This document shows positions 1-5,969 of a DNA stretch of 5,969 bases, one piece after another. The notes under the pieces are model-generated. The model ran no database searches. It had not been told where the DNA came from and saw nothing but the letters and a program-made list of their open reading frames with translations. The DNA is from Ignavibacteria bacterium (lineage in GTDB: Bacteria; Bacteroidota; Ignavibacteria; UBA10030; SZUA-254), in assembly GCA_005877655.1 (NCBI GenBank), contig VBOC01000027.1:1460-7428 (forward strand). The letters run 5' to 3'. Each line of letters starts with the position of its first letter. The first letter of the stretch is position 1. Both the position numbers and the translations under genes were made by a program.

Positions 1-2221
1 TTCGATCATCGACGACACGGTCTCCCGCAGCGCTTTTCTCGGGCGAGACGAGAACGACGTCGGTGCGCCGCCACGAATTTGTATTATAGATGTCGATCGA
101 ACGTTCGACCGGTTTCTTCGCCCGTCTCGGAAGAGAGGCTTCCGAAAGCGGGGAGAAGGCTCTCTCCAGAAGCCTTCGCGACAGGGTGTCGGCTTCTGTG
201 GCAAAGTGCTGCTTGATCTTCCATTGGGCAATGACCATGGAATCGTCCGGCTCGGAGATGCTGTTCGAGGCTCCCCAGGTGTGCTCGTCATAGAGCACCA
301 CATCCCTCCATGCGGACTCGTATTCGCGGGCGGGGAATCCTCCGGGCGCGCTCATCGACCACACCGCTTCTCCCTGGATGAGGCGGTCGACGGTGCGCCG
401 GTTCAGCGCCGTCTCAAAAGCGGTGGAGGCGGCGCCGTCCTCCCAGTACGGAGTGAAATCGCCTCTCAGAGATGGCAGGGTCGAACCGTATCGGGATTCA
501 AAGTCCCTGAACATTTGTTCGTGCGTGGCGATGATCAGCTTCGGAGAGATGTAGCGTTCGTTCCAGTCTTCGACGAAGTGCGAAAGGTTCGCATCGGGCG
601 GACCGTTATCCCCGAGCGTGTAGGGCAGTTGGACAATCTCGTACGGGTAAGCATTTTCATCAAGCTTCCGGGCGAGCTTCAGGATTTTCTCGTCTCCAAG
701 TTTGCTGAGTTCTCCCTCGTGGAAGCTGGCGTAGCTCGCCCCGGGGATCCACATGAGGATCTTCTCATCGCCGGATTGCGAAGTCCAGTAAAACGGTTTG
801 TCTCCCCATTGCTCGAGCGCATACCCGATCCGGTCGAACGGATTCGGCGCGCTGGCAAAATATCTGACGCCGCTCTGGGCGAGGGCCGTCACGATGCCCC
901 AGGTGAATCCGGGGACGTCCGATTCGACCGCTGTCGTGATCGGGATCGAATATTCCTTTGAGAACCGCCGCGCGTAAGAGGTAAAATGGCTCATCTCGAC
1001 GGCATTTGCGAGGCCGGTGAGCATATTTGCATACAACGCATTGAGCCCGATACTCCCCGCGCGCACGGCTTCGATGAATTCCGCCCGCCGTTCTTGCGAA
1101 ACCTGCCGGAGGTAGCCCTCGACCGGAAAGAGGCCTTCGAGGTTCCACTTGTAACGAGCCTCCGCCGGATAGTCGCGCGTCTCGCCAATGAGCTTAAGGG
1201 CGGTTTCGATATTGTTCCACTGCTTGCGTTCGACCGCGGTCTGAAGGTCGGTATAACCGATATCGTTGTGCGAATAGGAGAGGAGATAGATCGACCGCTT
1301 CGTCACGGGCAGGATCGGAACCTCGGTCAGATTCACGGAATGCCCGTCGACGTTGAACCGGACAGAGACTGTTTCTTCCGAATCGACGGCCTCGATCGGA
1401 AGCAGGTAGATATTCGCGCCGACGTTGAGCGGCTTTTTCACAATACGCTCCCCGGAGGCGATAATCTCGATGATTCTTCCCGGACGAAGGTTGTCGAGGC
1501 TCAGGCGAAGCGTCTGGGCGGCGCGGCCCTGATGCCTGATGAGAGCGGGTTCGGCGCGCAGACGCGGGGTAAAGTTAAACCGGTATTCAAATGTCATATA
1601 CCACTCGGCACTCCCTTCATCCTCGCTTTCAATTTGAAGCCTGAGGGGCGCGCCCGGCCGGAAAGCCTTTTTAGGAAGATTTAAAAACATGTATCCGAAG
1701 AGATCCCCGAACTTATCGGCCATCTCTGATCTGAAAGAAAGATTGGCGCCGTCCCTGCCGGCGACGCTCCAGTGTTCCGCAGTCGAGTCTTTATAATTCT
1801 TGAATGTGAACCAGGGAGAGCCGTTGATAAGGAGGCGGAACGTGTGCGCCTGTGCATTCTCCCCCCAGCCGGCCCGGTCCAGGCCGGCGAGCCAGACGAG
1901 ACGGTACATCGCGGTTCCGGGATCGGCGAGTGTGTCTGTTTCCCATGTGATCGAATGGACTTCCCTGTTCGCCCTGACGAGCAATGCTTTGTCGGCATCC
2001 GGGTGGGAGGAGTGATAGGAGAGTACCTGCCCGTTCAACGAGGAACGGTATCCGTTCACGTATGATTCCGGAGAGGGAGTGTTCGCCCCCCGGCCTCGAT
2101 CGGTGCCTTTCTGCGTGACGTTGATAACGATTTCCGTGCGACGAGCTTGCGCTGCGAGCGAGCCGGCGGCGGAAAGGGAAAAAAGAGAGCAGATGATCAA
2201 CATCGTGTGGCGAGCTCTCAC
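1..2221 (-). CDS. Exported GH38-type (alpha-mannosidase-like) glycoside hydrolase, 3' end beyond the left edge
   Basis: The frame is open over all 740 visible codons. Residues 1-25 (from GTG) look like a signal peptide: MRARHTM, a hydrophobic LIICSLFSLSAAGSLA, then AQ. Residues of about 26-305 seem to form a beta-rich N-terminal region. The GH38 catalytic part starts at IYLLSYSHNDIGYTDLQ, where His318 and Asp320 match the zinc ligands of the HxHND motif. Next come YPAEARYKWN (351-360), ALYANMLTGL (395-404), SDVPGFTWG with Asp435 as the likely nucleophile, and DEHTWGASNSI with His647. IYNTNSWRRT (711-720) begins the usual C-terminal beta domain. Known GH38 enzymes are retaining alpha-mannosidases. 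This belongs to a divergent branch, so alpha-mannosidase activity is inference. The start is the GTG overlapping the upstream TGA, because the ATG at 2201-2203 would give a signal peptide with no positive charge. Confidence 0.88.
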   Translation of the reverse strand, partial: MRARHTMLIICSLFSLSAAGSLAAQARRTEIVINVTQKGTDRGRGANTPSPESYVNGYRSSLNGQVLSYHSSHPDADKALLVRANREVHSITWETDTLADPGTAMYRLVWLAGLDRAGWGENAQAHTFRLLINGSPWFTFKNYKDSTAEHWSVAGRDGANLSFRSEMADKFGDLFGYMFLNLPKKAFRPGAPLRLQIESEDEGSAEWYMTFEYRFNFTPRLRAEPALIRHQGRAAQTLRLSLDNLRPGRIIEIIASGERIVKKPLNVGANIYLLPIEAVDSEETVSVRFNVDGHSVNLTEVPILPVTKRSIYLLSYSHNDIGYTDLQTAVERKQWNNIETALKLIGETRDYPAEARYKWNLEGLFPVEGYLRQVSQERRAEFIEAVRAGSIGLNALYANMLTGLANAVEMSHFTSYARRFSKEYSIPITTAVESDVPGFTWGIVTALAQSGVRYFASAPNPFDRIGYALEQWGDKPFYWTSQSGDEKILMWIPGASYASFHEGELSKLGDEKILKLARKLDENAYPYEIVQLPYTLGDNGPPDANLSHFVEDWNERYISPKLIIATHEQMFRDFESRYGSTLPSLRGDFTPYWEDGAASTAFETALNRRTVDRLIQGEAVWSMSAPGGFPAREYESAWRDVVLYDEHTWGASNSISEPDDSMVIAQWKIKQHFATEADTLSRRLLERAFSPLSEASLPRRAKKPVERSIDIYNTNSWRRTDVVLVSPEKSAAGDRVVDDR
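2218..2221 (-). promoter_or_regulatory. GTGA stop-start overlap joining the creatininase-family and GH38 genes
   Basis: The minus strand reads GTGA: TGA ends the creatininase-family frame and GTG opens the GH38 frame one base earlier. No good Shine-Dalgarno precedes the GTG, so coupled reinitiation after the upstream gene is the likely mode. The alternative is the ATG at 2201-2203, with only a weak TGAGAG about 11 bases before it. Confidence 0.6.
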
Positions 2222-3081
2222 TTGAGTACCCGGTCGAAGAACTCGTTTTGAAGCTGTTTTGTCTTCCGATCGGCCTTCACGACGCGCAGGGCTCTGAGCA
2301 AGGACGTGATGCTGTGTTCAGTTAAGAGTTCGCCGAGCTCCTTCGTTGCTTTCTCTCCTTCGCCGGCGTAATGGTTCGGGAAATCTGCGTACCACCATAT
2401 TCCGGTGTACAGGTCGGGCAACGAGAGCCGGTTCAGGTTCGCTCCCGACTCCTGCCGGGCGCGATCCAGCTTCACGAGGTCCGGCCTCAAATAGAGGAGT
2501 GTGGAGGTCTCCGACTCGCCGGCATGCATATCGCCGTTTGGATCCGATTTCCACATTTTGACGGCCTTTTTATAGAAGGCGGTGTCGAGCGGCGGGTCGT
2601 AGAGGTACACGACATAATCTCTTCTCCGCTCAAGCTGGGACTGAACAAAGTACCTGAGCAGGTGCGGGTTCCCTCCGTGACCGTTGACTATCAAAATCTT
2701 CTTCAAGCCGTTCCTTGCGATCTCTTCGCACGTGGCATCGAGGAGATCCCAGACCAGCCGGCTCGGCAACGCGAACGCGCCCGGCTGATGTTTGGCCTCG
2801 TAAATCTGCCCGTAAAAATAGTCCGGAAACACGACCGCGTACTCCTTCGCCGTAACGCGCGCCGCCCACTCGCGCACATGAATCATGTCGCAGCCGATGG
2901 CCGCATGGGGCCCATGCTTCTCGAGAATGCCGATCGGAAGGATGCAGGTCGATTCTGATTTAGCCAGGGCGAGGGGCCAATCGCTTGCAACAAGCTCGTC
3001 CCATCGGGAGGGCAGATTTTGCCCGGCCGCCGGGGCTTTGAGCACCAGAGAGAGCATGAGAAAAATCGTTGCCGGTTTCAT
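2218..3081 (-). CDS. Exported creatininase-family amidohydrolase
   Basis: This 287-residue protein belongs to the creatininase family (metal-dependent hydrolases of C-N bonds, including creatinine amidohydrolase, the archaeal formamide hydrolase ArfB and the mycofactocin peptidase MftE). The metal-ligand motifs are complete: LPIGILEKHGPH with Glu54 and His56, GCD with Asp65, VNGHGGN with His135, and HAGESETS at 186-193 with the late Glu. The start is taken as ATG at 3079-3081, with AAGGAG 7 bases upstream. This yields a signal-peptide-like N-terminus (MKPATIFLMLSLVLKAPAAG, then QN). In-frame ATGs at 3085-3087 and 3106-3108 are worse placed. Export is unusual next to the classical cytosolic family members. 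It lies 32 bases after GH3, and its TGA overlaps the probable GTG start of the GH38 gene. The substrate cannot be told from sequence; creatinine is not implied. Confidence 0.9.
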   Translation of the reverse strand: MKPATIFLMLSLVLKAPAAGQNLPSRWDELVASDWPLALAKSESTCILPIGILEKHGPHAAIGCDMIHVREWAARVTAKEYAVVFPDYFYGQIYEAKHQPGAFALPSRLVWDLLDATCEEIARNGLKKILIVNGHGGNPHLLRYFVQSQLERRRDYVVYLYDPPLDTAFYKKAVKMWKSDPNGDMHAGESETSTLLYLRPDLVKLDRARQESGANLNRLSLPDLYTGIWWYADFPNHYAGEGEKATKELGELLTEHSITSLLRALRVVKADRKTKQLQNEFFDRVLK

Positions 3082-3088
3082 GACCATT

Positions 3089-3094
3089 CTCCTT
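3089..3094 (-). promoter_or_regulatory. Ribosome binding site of the creatininase-family gene
   Basis: AAGGAG lies 7 bases before the ATG at 3079-3081 on the minus strand. It decides the start against the in-frame ATG at 3085-3087, which is only one base away from the motif, and the one at 3106-3108, which lies upstream of it. Confidence 0.8.
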
Positions 3095-3113
3095 GGGTAA
3101 TTCTGCATGAAAT

Positions 3114-4580
3114 CTATTTCATTTGAGGGGACGTTAGTTCAAACTCGGCGGAGAGCGTGTCGATGGCTACGCGGAAGGCGCCCGGCTCGACGATTCGCCG
3201 ATAGTTCTTTCCGATGAAGGTAAGGTCGGGCGGAGTCAGCCGGAACGTGACTCTTCCTGTCTCTGCGGGGCGCAGCTCGAGCTTCGTGAACCCTTTCAAT
3301 TCCCGGAACGGAGGGGTGACGCTCCGGTAAAGGTCGGTAACGAATATCTGCGCCACCTCTTTGCCCGTGACCTTCCCCGTATTCTCTACGCTGACGGACA
3401 CCTCGATCGTATCCTTCATGGAGTACACGCTCTTGCTCAATCGAAGGTCGCGATATCCAAAGGTTGCATAACTCAATCCGGATCCGAACGGGAATTCCGG
3501 GTCGTAGCGGTTCACGTCGCTCACATCGGATCCCTTGCCGTCGTAGGGAACATGGGCGTTCGGATATTTTGGATAGCTGAACGGAAGCTTGCCGCTGGGG
3601 TTGACTTCGCCGAAGAGTACTTTTCCCAGGGCAGTCCCTCCTTCCATCCCCGGGAGGTAGGCCATGAGAACTGCGCTGCATTTTTCCACAATGCGATGGA
3701 TCGTCCGCGGCCTGCCCTCCGCGAGGATGAGCACGATCGGTTTCCCCCGCCGGGAAAGCTCCTCGACCAACCGCAGCTGGGCATCTTCCAGCGTGAGATC
3801 GTCAATATTCCCGACGAATTCACAGTACGCCTTTTCTCCGAGACACGCAATCACAACGTCGGACGTATTCTCAAATGAGGTTCCGGCAACATAGACGACA
3901 TTGCCTTTCCCGTTCTCTTCACGAATGGCTTCGAGGATCGTATGCTTTTCCCGAGGATAGAGTTCCTCCGCGTCTCCCTGCCATGTGATTGTCCATCCTC
4001 CGTTGAGCGCGGAAAGAAGATTCGCGGTCGGACCGGTGACCAGTATGCGGCTTCCCTTTTTCAACGGCAACAGATTGGCGCTATTCTTGAGCAGTGTGAT
4101 CGCTTCCGAAGCGGCCTCCAGATTTAACTCCGTGCCCGGCTTCGATCCGACCTCTGCCGCAGCCGGTTCCGGATAGGGATGCTCGAAAAGCCCCGTTTCA
4201 AATTTCACGCGAAGGATCCGCCTTACGGCGTCATCGATCCGGGAGATGGGAACAGTCTTTTCCCTGACAAGCGCGAGGAGGAGGTCGTAGAAGCTGAAGT
4301 CAAGGGGCACCATGCTCATATCGATGCCCGCCATGACCCCGATACGCACCGCCTCTTTCGGACTATCGGCCACCCGGTCGCGCGTATAGAGGTGTTTGAT
4401 TCCCTCCCAATCCGAGACGACAAATCCCCTGAACCCCCACTCGCCCTTGAGAACCTCGGTAAGGAGATGGTAATCCGCGTGGCAGGGAATTCCGTTGGTC
4501 TCACCCGCATTAACCATGACCGTCATAGCGCCGGCCCTGACTCCGGCCTCGAAAGTGGGAAGAAAGTATTGGCGCATCAT
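3114..4580 (-). CDS. GH3 C-terminal part: nucleophile region, alpha/beta sandwich and FnIII-like domains
   Basis: This 488-residue open frame continues the GH3 enzyme after the internal TAG; the first ATG in it is only an internal Met. GFRGFVVSDW at fragment residues 49-58 holds the nucleophile Asp57 (codon 305 of the full gene). LGEKAYCEFVGNIDDL at 247-262 is the region that carries the proposed acid/base Glu in this type of GH3; I do not assign which Glu it is. LPGMEGGTALGKVLFGEVNP is at 309-328 and FPFGSGLSYATF at 363-374. A fibronectin-III-like domain follows, from about 380 to 485. I see no Shine-Dalgarno before the ATG at 4578-4580, and the frame is open for 17 more codons upstream, back to the TAG, so independent translation is unlikely. 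Without the first barrel half it could not form the active site. It ends in TAG, 32 bases before the next gene. Confidence 0.75.
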   Translation of the reverse strand: MMRQYFLPTFEAGVRAGAMTVMVNAGETNGIPCHADYHLLTEVLKGEWGFRGFVVSDWEGIKHLYTRDRVADSPKEAVRIGVMAGIDMSMVPLDFSFYDLLLALVREKTVPISRIDDAVRRILRVKFETGLFEHPYPEPAAAEVGSKPGTELNLEAASEAITLLKNSANLLPLKKGSRILVTGPTANLLSALNGGWTITWQGDAEELYPREKHTILEAIREENGKGNVVYVAGTSFENTSDVVIACLGEKAYCEFVGNIDDLTLEDAQLRLVEELSRRGKPIVLILAEGRPRTIHRIVEKCSAVLMAYLPGMEGGTALGKVLFGEVNPSGKLPFSYPKYPNAHVPYDGKGSDVSDVNRYDPEFPFGSGLSYATFGYRDLRLSKSVYSMKDTIEVSVSVENTGKVTGKEVAQIFVTDLYRSVTPPFRELKGFTKLELRPAETGRVTFRLTPPDLTFIGKNYRRIVEPGAFRVAIDTLSAEFELTSPQMK

Positions 4581-4631
4581 GCGTTCGTCGATCCACGCGG
4601 AGGTCCGGTCTTTGCCGGTGATTGTAAAACT

Positions 4632-4634
4632 CTA
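4632..4634 (-). other. In-frame amber codon at codon 231 of the GH3 gene
   Basis: The minus strand reads KHYAG, then TAG, then SFTITGKDRT in one continuous frame. GH3 relatives of this type usually read KHYAGYSF here, so TAG stands where Tyr is expected. A TAC or TAT codon would need only one base difference, at position 4632 (plus-strand C in place of G or A). The alignment to relatives is from memory of the family and not computed. Confidence 0.9.
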
Positions 4635-5324
4635 TCCGGCATAATGTTTCAGGCATGCGGCGACCTTATCGGAGGCGCCGATGTCGTCACCCTGCAGCCC
4701 CGAGATGTACGATGTCCCGATCCTTGTCGCAAGGAGTACGTCCTCGCCATACGTTTCCCAGAACCGGGGCCAGAGCGGTTCTCGTCCGAGGTCAAGAACG
4801 GGGTGAAAATTCCAGGGAATTCCCGAAGCACGGACCTCGCGCGCGGTCACCTCTCCGATCCGTTTTGCGATGTCAGGATTCCGGGTGGCGGCGAGAGCGA
4901 TGCTCTGAGGAAAAAGGGTTGCCCCTCTCGTATAGGATGCGCCGTGAATAGCGTCGATTCCGTAAATGACGGGGATGCCGAGCCGCGTCTTCCTGGCAGC
5001 ATCCTGGATCTGCGTAATGATCTCGTGCCAGTGGTCGATGGAGTGGGCGGATGTGGCAACATTGAGGATCGAGCCCACATGGTACTTGAGGATCGCCGTC
5101 TGAAGTTTTGCCGTATCGATCGCATGGGGCTCCGCTTTTCCGCTGTCGCCTTCGGAAATAACGTCGAGAGCGACTTGCGTCATCTGACCGATTTTCTCTT
5201 CAAGCGACATTTTTTTAAGGAGAGCGTTCACCCGTTTTTCGATATTCGTCGATGCGGGCTGACCGGCTCCCGCAATCGCAGGCAGGGCAACAAAGAGCAG
5301 GAGGGCGGGAAGCATGAGCGTCAT
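4632..5324 (-). CDS. GH3 N-terminal half: signal peptide and first part of the catalytic barrel, ending at the premature TAG
   Basis: These 230 residues form the first part of the GH3 catalytic barrel. Start choice: ATG at 5322-5324 lies 7 bases after AAGGA, and is followed by a hydrophobic stretch (LMLPALLLFVALPAIAGA, residues 3-20) typical of a signal peptide, although its n-region lacks a positive charge. Family hallmarks are KKMSLEEKIGQMTQ at 37-50, the substrate-binding GID of YGIDAIHG (Asp124), the block GREPLWPRFWETYGED at 180-195 and KHYAG at 226-230, whose Lys and His contact the sugar in the -1 subsite in known GH3 structures. The frame stops directly after KHYAG. Lacking the catalytic Asp, this fragment should be inactive by itself. 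It follows gnd by 56 bases on the same strand. Confidence 0.8.
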   Translation of the reverse strand: MTLMLPALLLFVALPAIAGAGQPASTNIEKRVNALLKKMSLEEKIGQMTQVALDVISEGDSGKAEPHAIDTAKLQTAILKYHVGSILNVATSAHSIDHWHEIITQIQDAARKTRLGIPVIYGIDAIHGASYTRGATLFPQSIALAATRNPDIAKRIGEVTAREVRASGIPWNFHPVLDLGREPLWPRFWETYGEDVLLATRIGTSYISGLQGDDIGASDKVAACLKHYAG

Positions 5325-5330
5325 GGGAAA

Positions 5331-5336
5331 TTCCTT
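5331..5336 (-). promoter_or_regulatory. Ribosome binding site of the GH3 gene
   Basis: The minus strand reads AAGGAA, then TTTCCC, then ATG, a strong Shine-Dalgarno at normal spacing. It sets the GH3 start at 5324 over the second in-frame ATG three codons downstream, which would be too far from it. Confidence 0.75.
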
Positions 5337-5380
5337 AGAGGGGCCTCAGATACGGTTGCCGGGCAAGAGAGCGTGGGCGG

Positions 5381-5969
5381 TCATTTCGAAACCCAGTCCG
5401 CGTGGAAGCTGCCGGGCTTGTCGGCCCGCTCGAACGTATGCGCCCCGAAGAAATCCCGCTGCGCCTGGATCAGGTTCGCCGGCAGCCGCTCGCTGCGGTA
5501 GGAATCATAGTACGCCAATGATGCGCCCATCGCAGGCATGGGAACGCCGAGCTCGATGGCGGTCCTCAAGGCAAATCGCCAGCCACCCTGTGCCTGATGA
5601 ACCTCGGACTTGAACTCCCGGTCGACGAGCAGGTTCGGCAATGCCCGGTCGCGCTCGAAAGCCTTCATGATATCGTTGAGGAGCTTCGCCCGTATAATAC
5701 ACCCTGCGCGCCATATTTTTCCAATTGCCGCCAGGTCAAGGTTGTACGAATATTCCCGAGAGGCCCTTCCGAGAAGAGAGAGGCCCTGGGCGTATGAGCA
5801 GATCTTCGATGCATAGAGAGCGTCGCGCACGGCGTCGGTCAATTTCTGCCCGGAATCCCCGCCTCCGGCAGATGGGGGGCCTTTGAGAATCAGAGATGCA
5901 CTCACGCGCTCTTTTTTTAGAGCGGAAAGATTTCTGGCGTCGAGTGCCGCGGCGATTGTCGGAACCGCC
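5381..5969 (-). CDS. gnd: 6-phosphogluconate dehydrogenase, decarboxylating (C-terminal part; 5' end beyond the right edge)
   Basis: This enzyme oxidatively decarboxylates 6-phosphogluconate to ribulose 5-phosphate with NAD(P)+ in the cytosolic pentose phosphate pathway. The 195 visible residues are about the last 40% of a protein usually near 470 residues, so the N-terminal Rossmann domain lies outside the window. The all-helical C-terminal domain is plain to see: LSALKKERVSAS near visible residues 14-25, SYAQG at 58-62, IWRAGCIIRA at 85-94, and AYYDSYRSERLPANLIQAQR followed by DFFGAHTFER at 152-181. In the known family the Arg and His of QAQRDxFGAH bind substrate across the dimer interface; both are present. 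The frame is open to the right edge, so the GTG at 5903-5905 is an internal Val codon and not a start. The gene ends in TGA, 56 bases before the GH3 gene on the same strand. Identification is secure; cofactor preference (NADP or NAD) cannot be judged from this part. Confidence 0.96.
   Translation of the reverse strand, partial: AVPTIAAALDARNLSALKKERVSASLILKGPPSAGGGDSGQKLTDAVRDALYASKICSYAQGLSLLGRASREYSYNLDLAAIGKIWRAGCIIRAKLLNDIMKAFERDRALPNLLVDREFKSEVHQAQGGWRFALRTAIELGVPMPAMGASLAYYDSYRSERLPANLIQAQRDFFGAHTFERADKPGSFHADWVSK

Larger units (their letters stand above)
3114..5324 (-). pseudogene. Exported GH3 beta-glucosidase-type glycoside hydrolase, interrupted by one in-frame TAG
   Basis: Taken as one reading frame this is a 736-codon GH3 enzyme, close to the usual length of periplasmic BglX-like beta-glucosidases (about 750 residues). 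Such enzymes remove non-reducing beta-linked glucosyl residues, or related sugars, from oligosaccharides. The order is: hydrophobic N-terminal segment, TIM-barrel domain, alpha/beta sandwich domain (about codons 400-590) and a fibronectin-III-like C-terminal domain (about 628-733). Codon 231 is TAG, yet the frame is identical on both sides and homology resumes at once (SFTITGKDRT), so this is a substitution and not a frameshift or deletion. Everything else looks intact, including the nucleophile Asp305. As the standard code reads it, no full enzyme is made. It could be a recent pseudogene, a sequencing or assembly error, or a suppressed/recoded amber codon. GH3 membership is certain; the exact sugar specificity is not. 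Confidence 0.85.

Noticed and set aside
206..1684. Plus-strand open frames at 206-961 and 986-1684
   Set aside because: They are antisense shadows of the continuous minus-strand GH38 frame, which carries clear family motifs throughout and is open to the left edge.
765..1998. Minus-strand open frames at 765-1148 and 1681-1998
   Set aside because: They are out of frame with the GH38 coding sequence, Arg/Pro/Ser-rich and without recognisable motifs.
2371..2958. Plus-strand open frame of 195 codons opposite the creatininase-family gene
   Set aside because: The minus strand holds all metal-ligand motifs in frame; the plus frame has no family-like pattern.
4578..4580. ATG as the start of a separate, shorter GH3 protein
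   Set aside because: There is no Shine-Dalgarno, GH3 homology extends upstream of it to the TAG, and the fragment would lack half of the catalytic barrel.
5356..5366. Palindrome TTGCC-G-GGCAA between gnd and GH3, as a possible terminator or operator
   Set aside because: A one-base loop and no following T-run on the minus strand make a terminator unlikely, and a palindrome this short is expected by chance.
4179..5501. Plus-strand open frame of 440 codons opposite the GH3 and gnd genes
   Set aside because: It resembles no family I know, is rich in Arg/Gly/Pro/Asp, and lies exactly antisense to well-conserved GH3 and gnd coding sequence. Long antisense frames are expected at this GC content.
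5912..5918. Run of seven T as a possible slippage site in gnd
   Set aside because: The frame is correct on both sides (LSALKKERVSAS matches the family), so no shift is needed; it simply encodes Lys-Lys.

Overview
All coding in this window is on the minus strand, and the four genes read right to left. In transcription order they are: the 3' part of gnd (6-phosphogluconate dehydrogenase, cut by the right edge); a glycoside hydrolase family 3 (GH3) beta-glucosidase-type gene broken by one in-frame TAG; an exported creatininase-family amidohydrolase; and a large exported GH38-type (alpha-mannosidase-like) protein cut by the left edge. Every plus-strand open frame is a shadow of these genes. There is no gap over 60 bases between genes, and I see no RNA gene, CRISPR array, mobile element or convincing terminator.

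The organism looks like a moderately GC-rich bacterium (roughly 55-60% GC by eye). A run of exported carbohydrate-active enzymes with a creatininase-like protein, good AAGGA/AAGGAG ribosome binding sites and tight spacing would suit a glycan-degrading bacterium of the Bacteroidota/Ignavibacteria/FCB type. That placement is inference, because no taxonomic marker is present.

Layout: gnd ends in TGA at 5381. The GH3 gene starts 56 bases later, behind a good Shine-Dalgarno, and ends in TAG at 3114. The creatininase-family gene starts 32 bases further on, behind AAGGAG, and ends in TGA at 2218. The GH38-type gene probably starts at a GTG overlapping that TGA (GTGA) and runs off the left edge with 740 codons visible. 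The spacing and overlap point to one transcription unit.

The three downstream products all begin with signal-peptide-like segments, so they probably act outside the cytoplasm on a glycan or glycoconjugate. The 6-phosphogluconate dehydrogenase is cytosolic and may process the released sugar. The main oddity is the internal TAG in GH3. It sits where relatives usually have Tyr, directly after the conserved KHYAG motif, and both sides remain in the same frame. A nonsense mutation or sequence error is the default reading. However, reading TAG as sense at both places would also extend GH3 to a TGA that overlaps the next ATG (ATGA), so recoding deserves a test.
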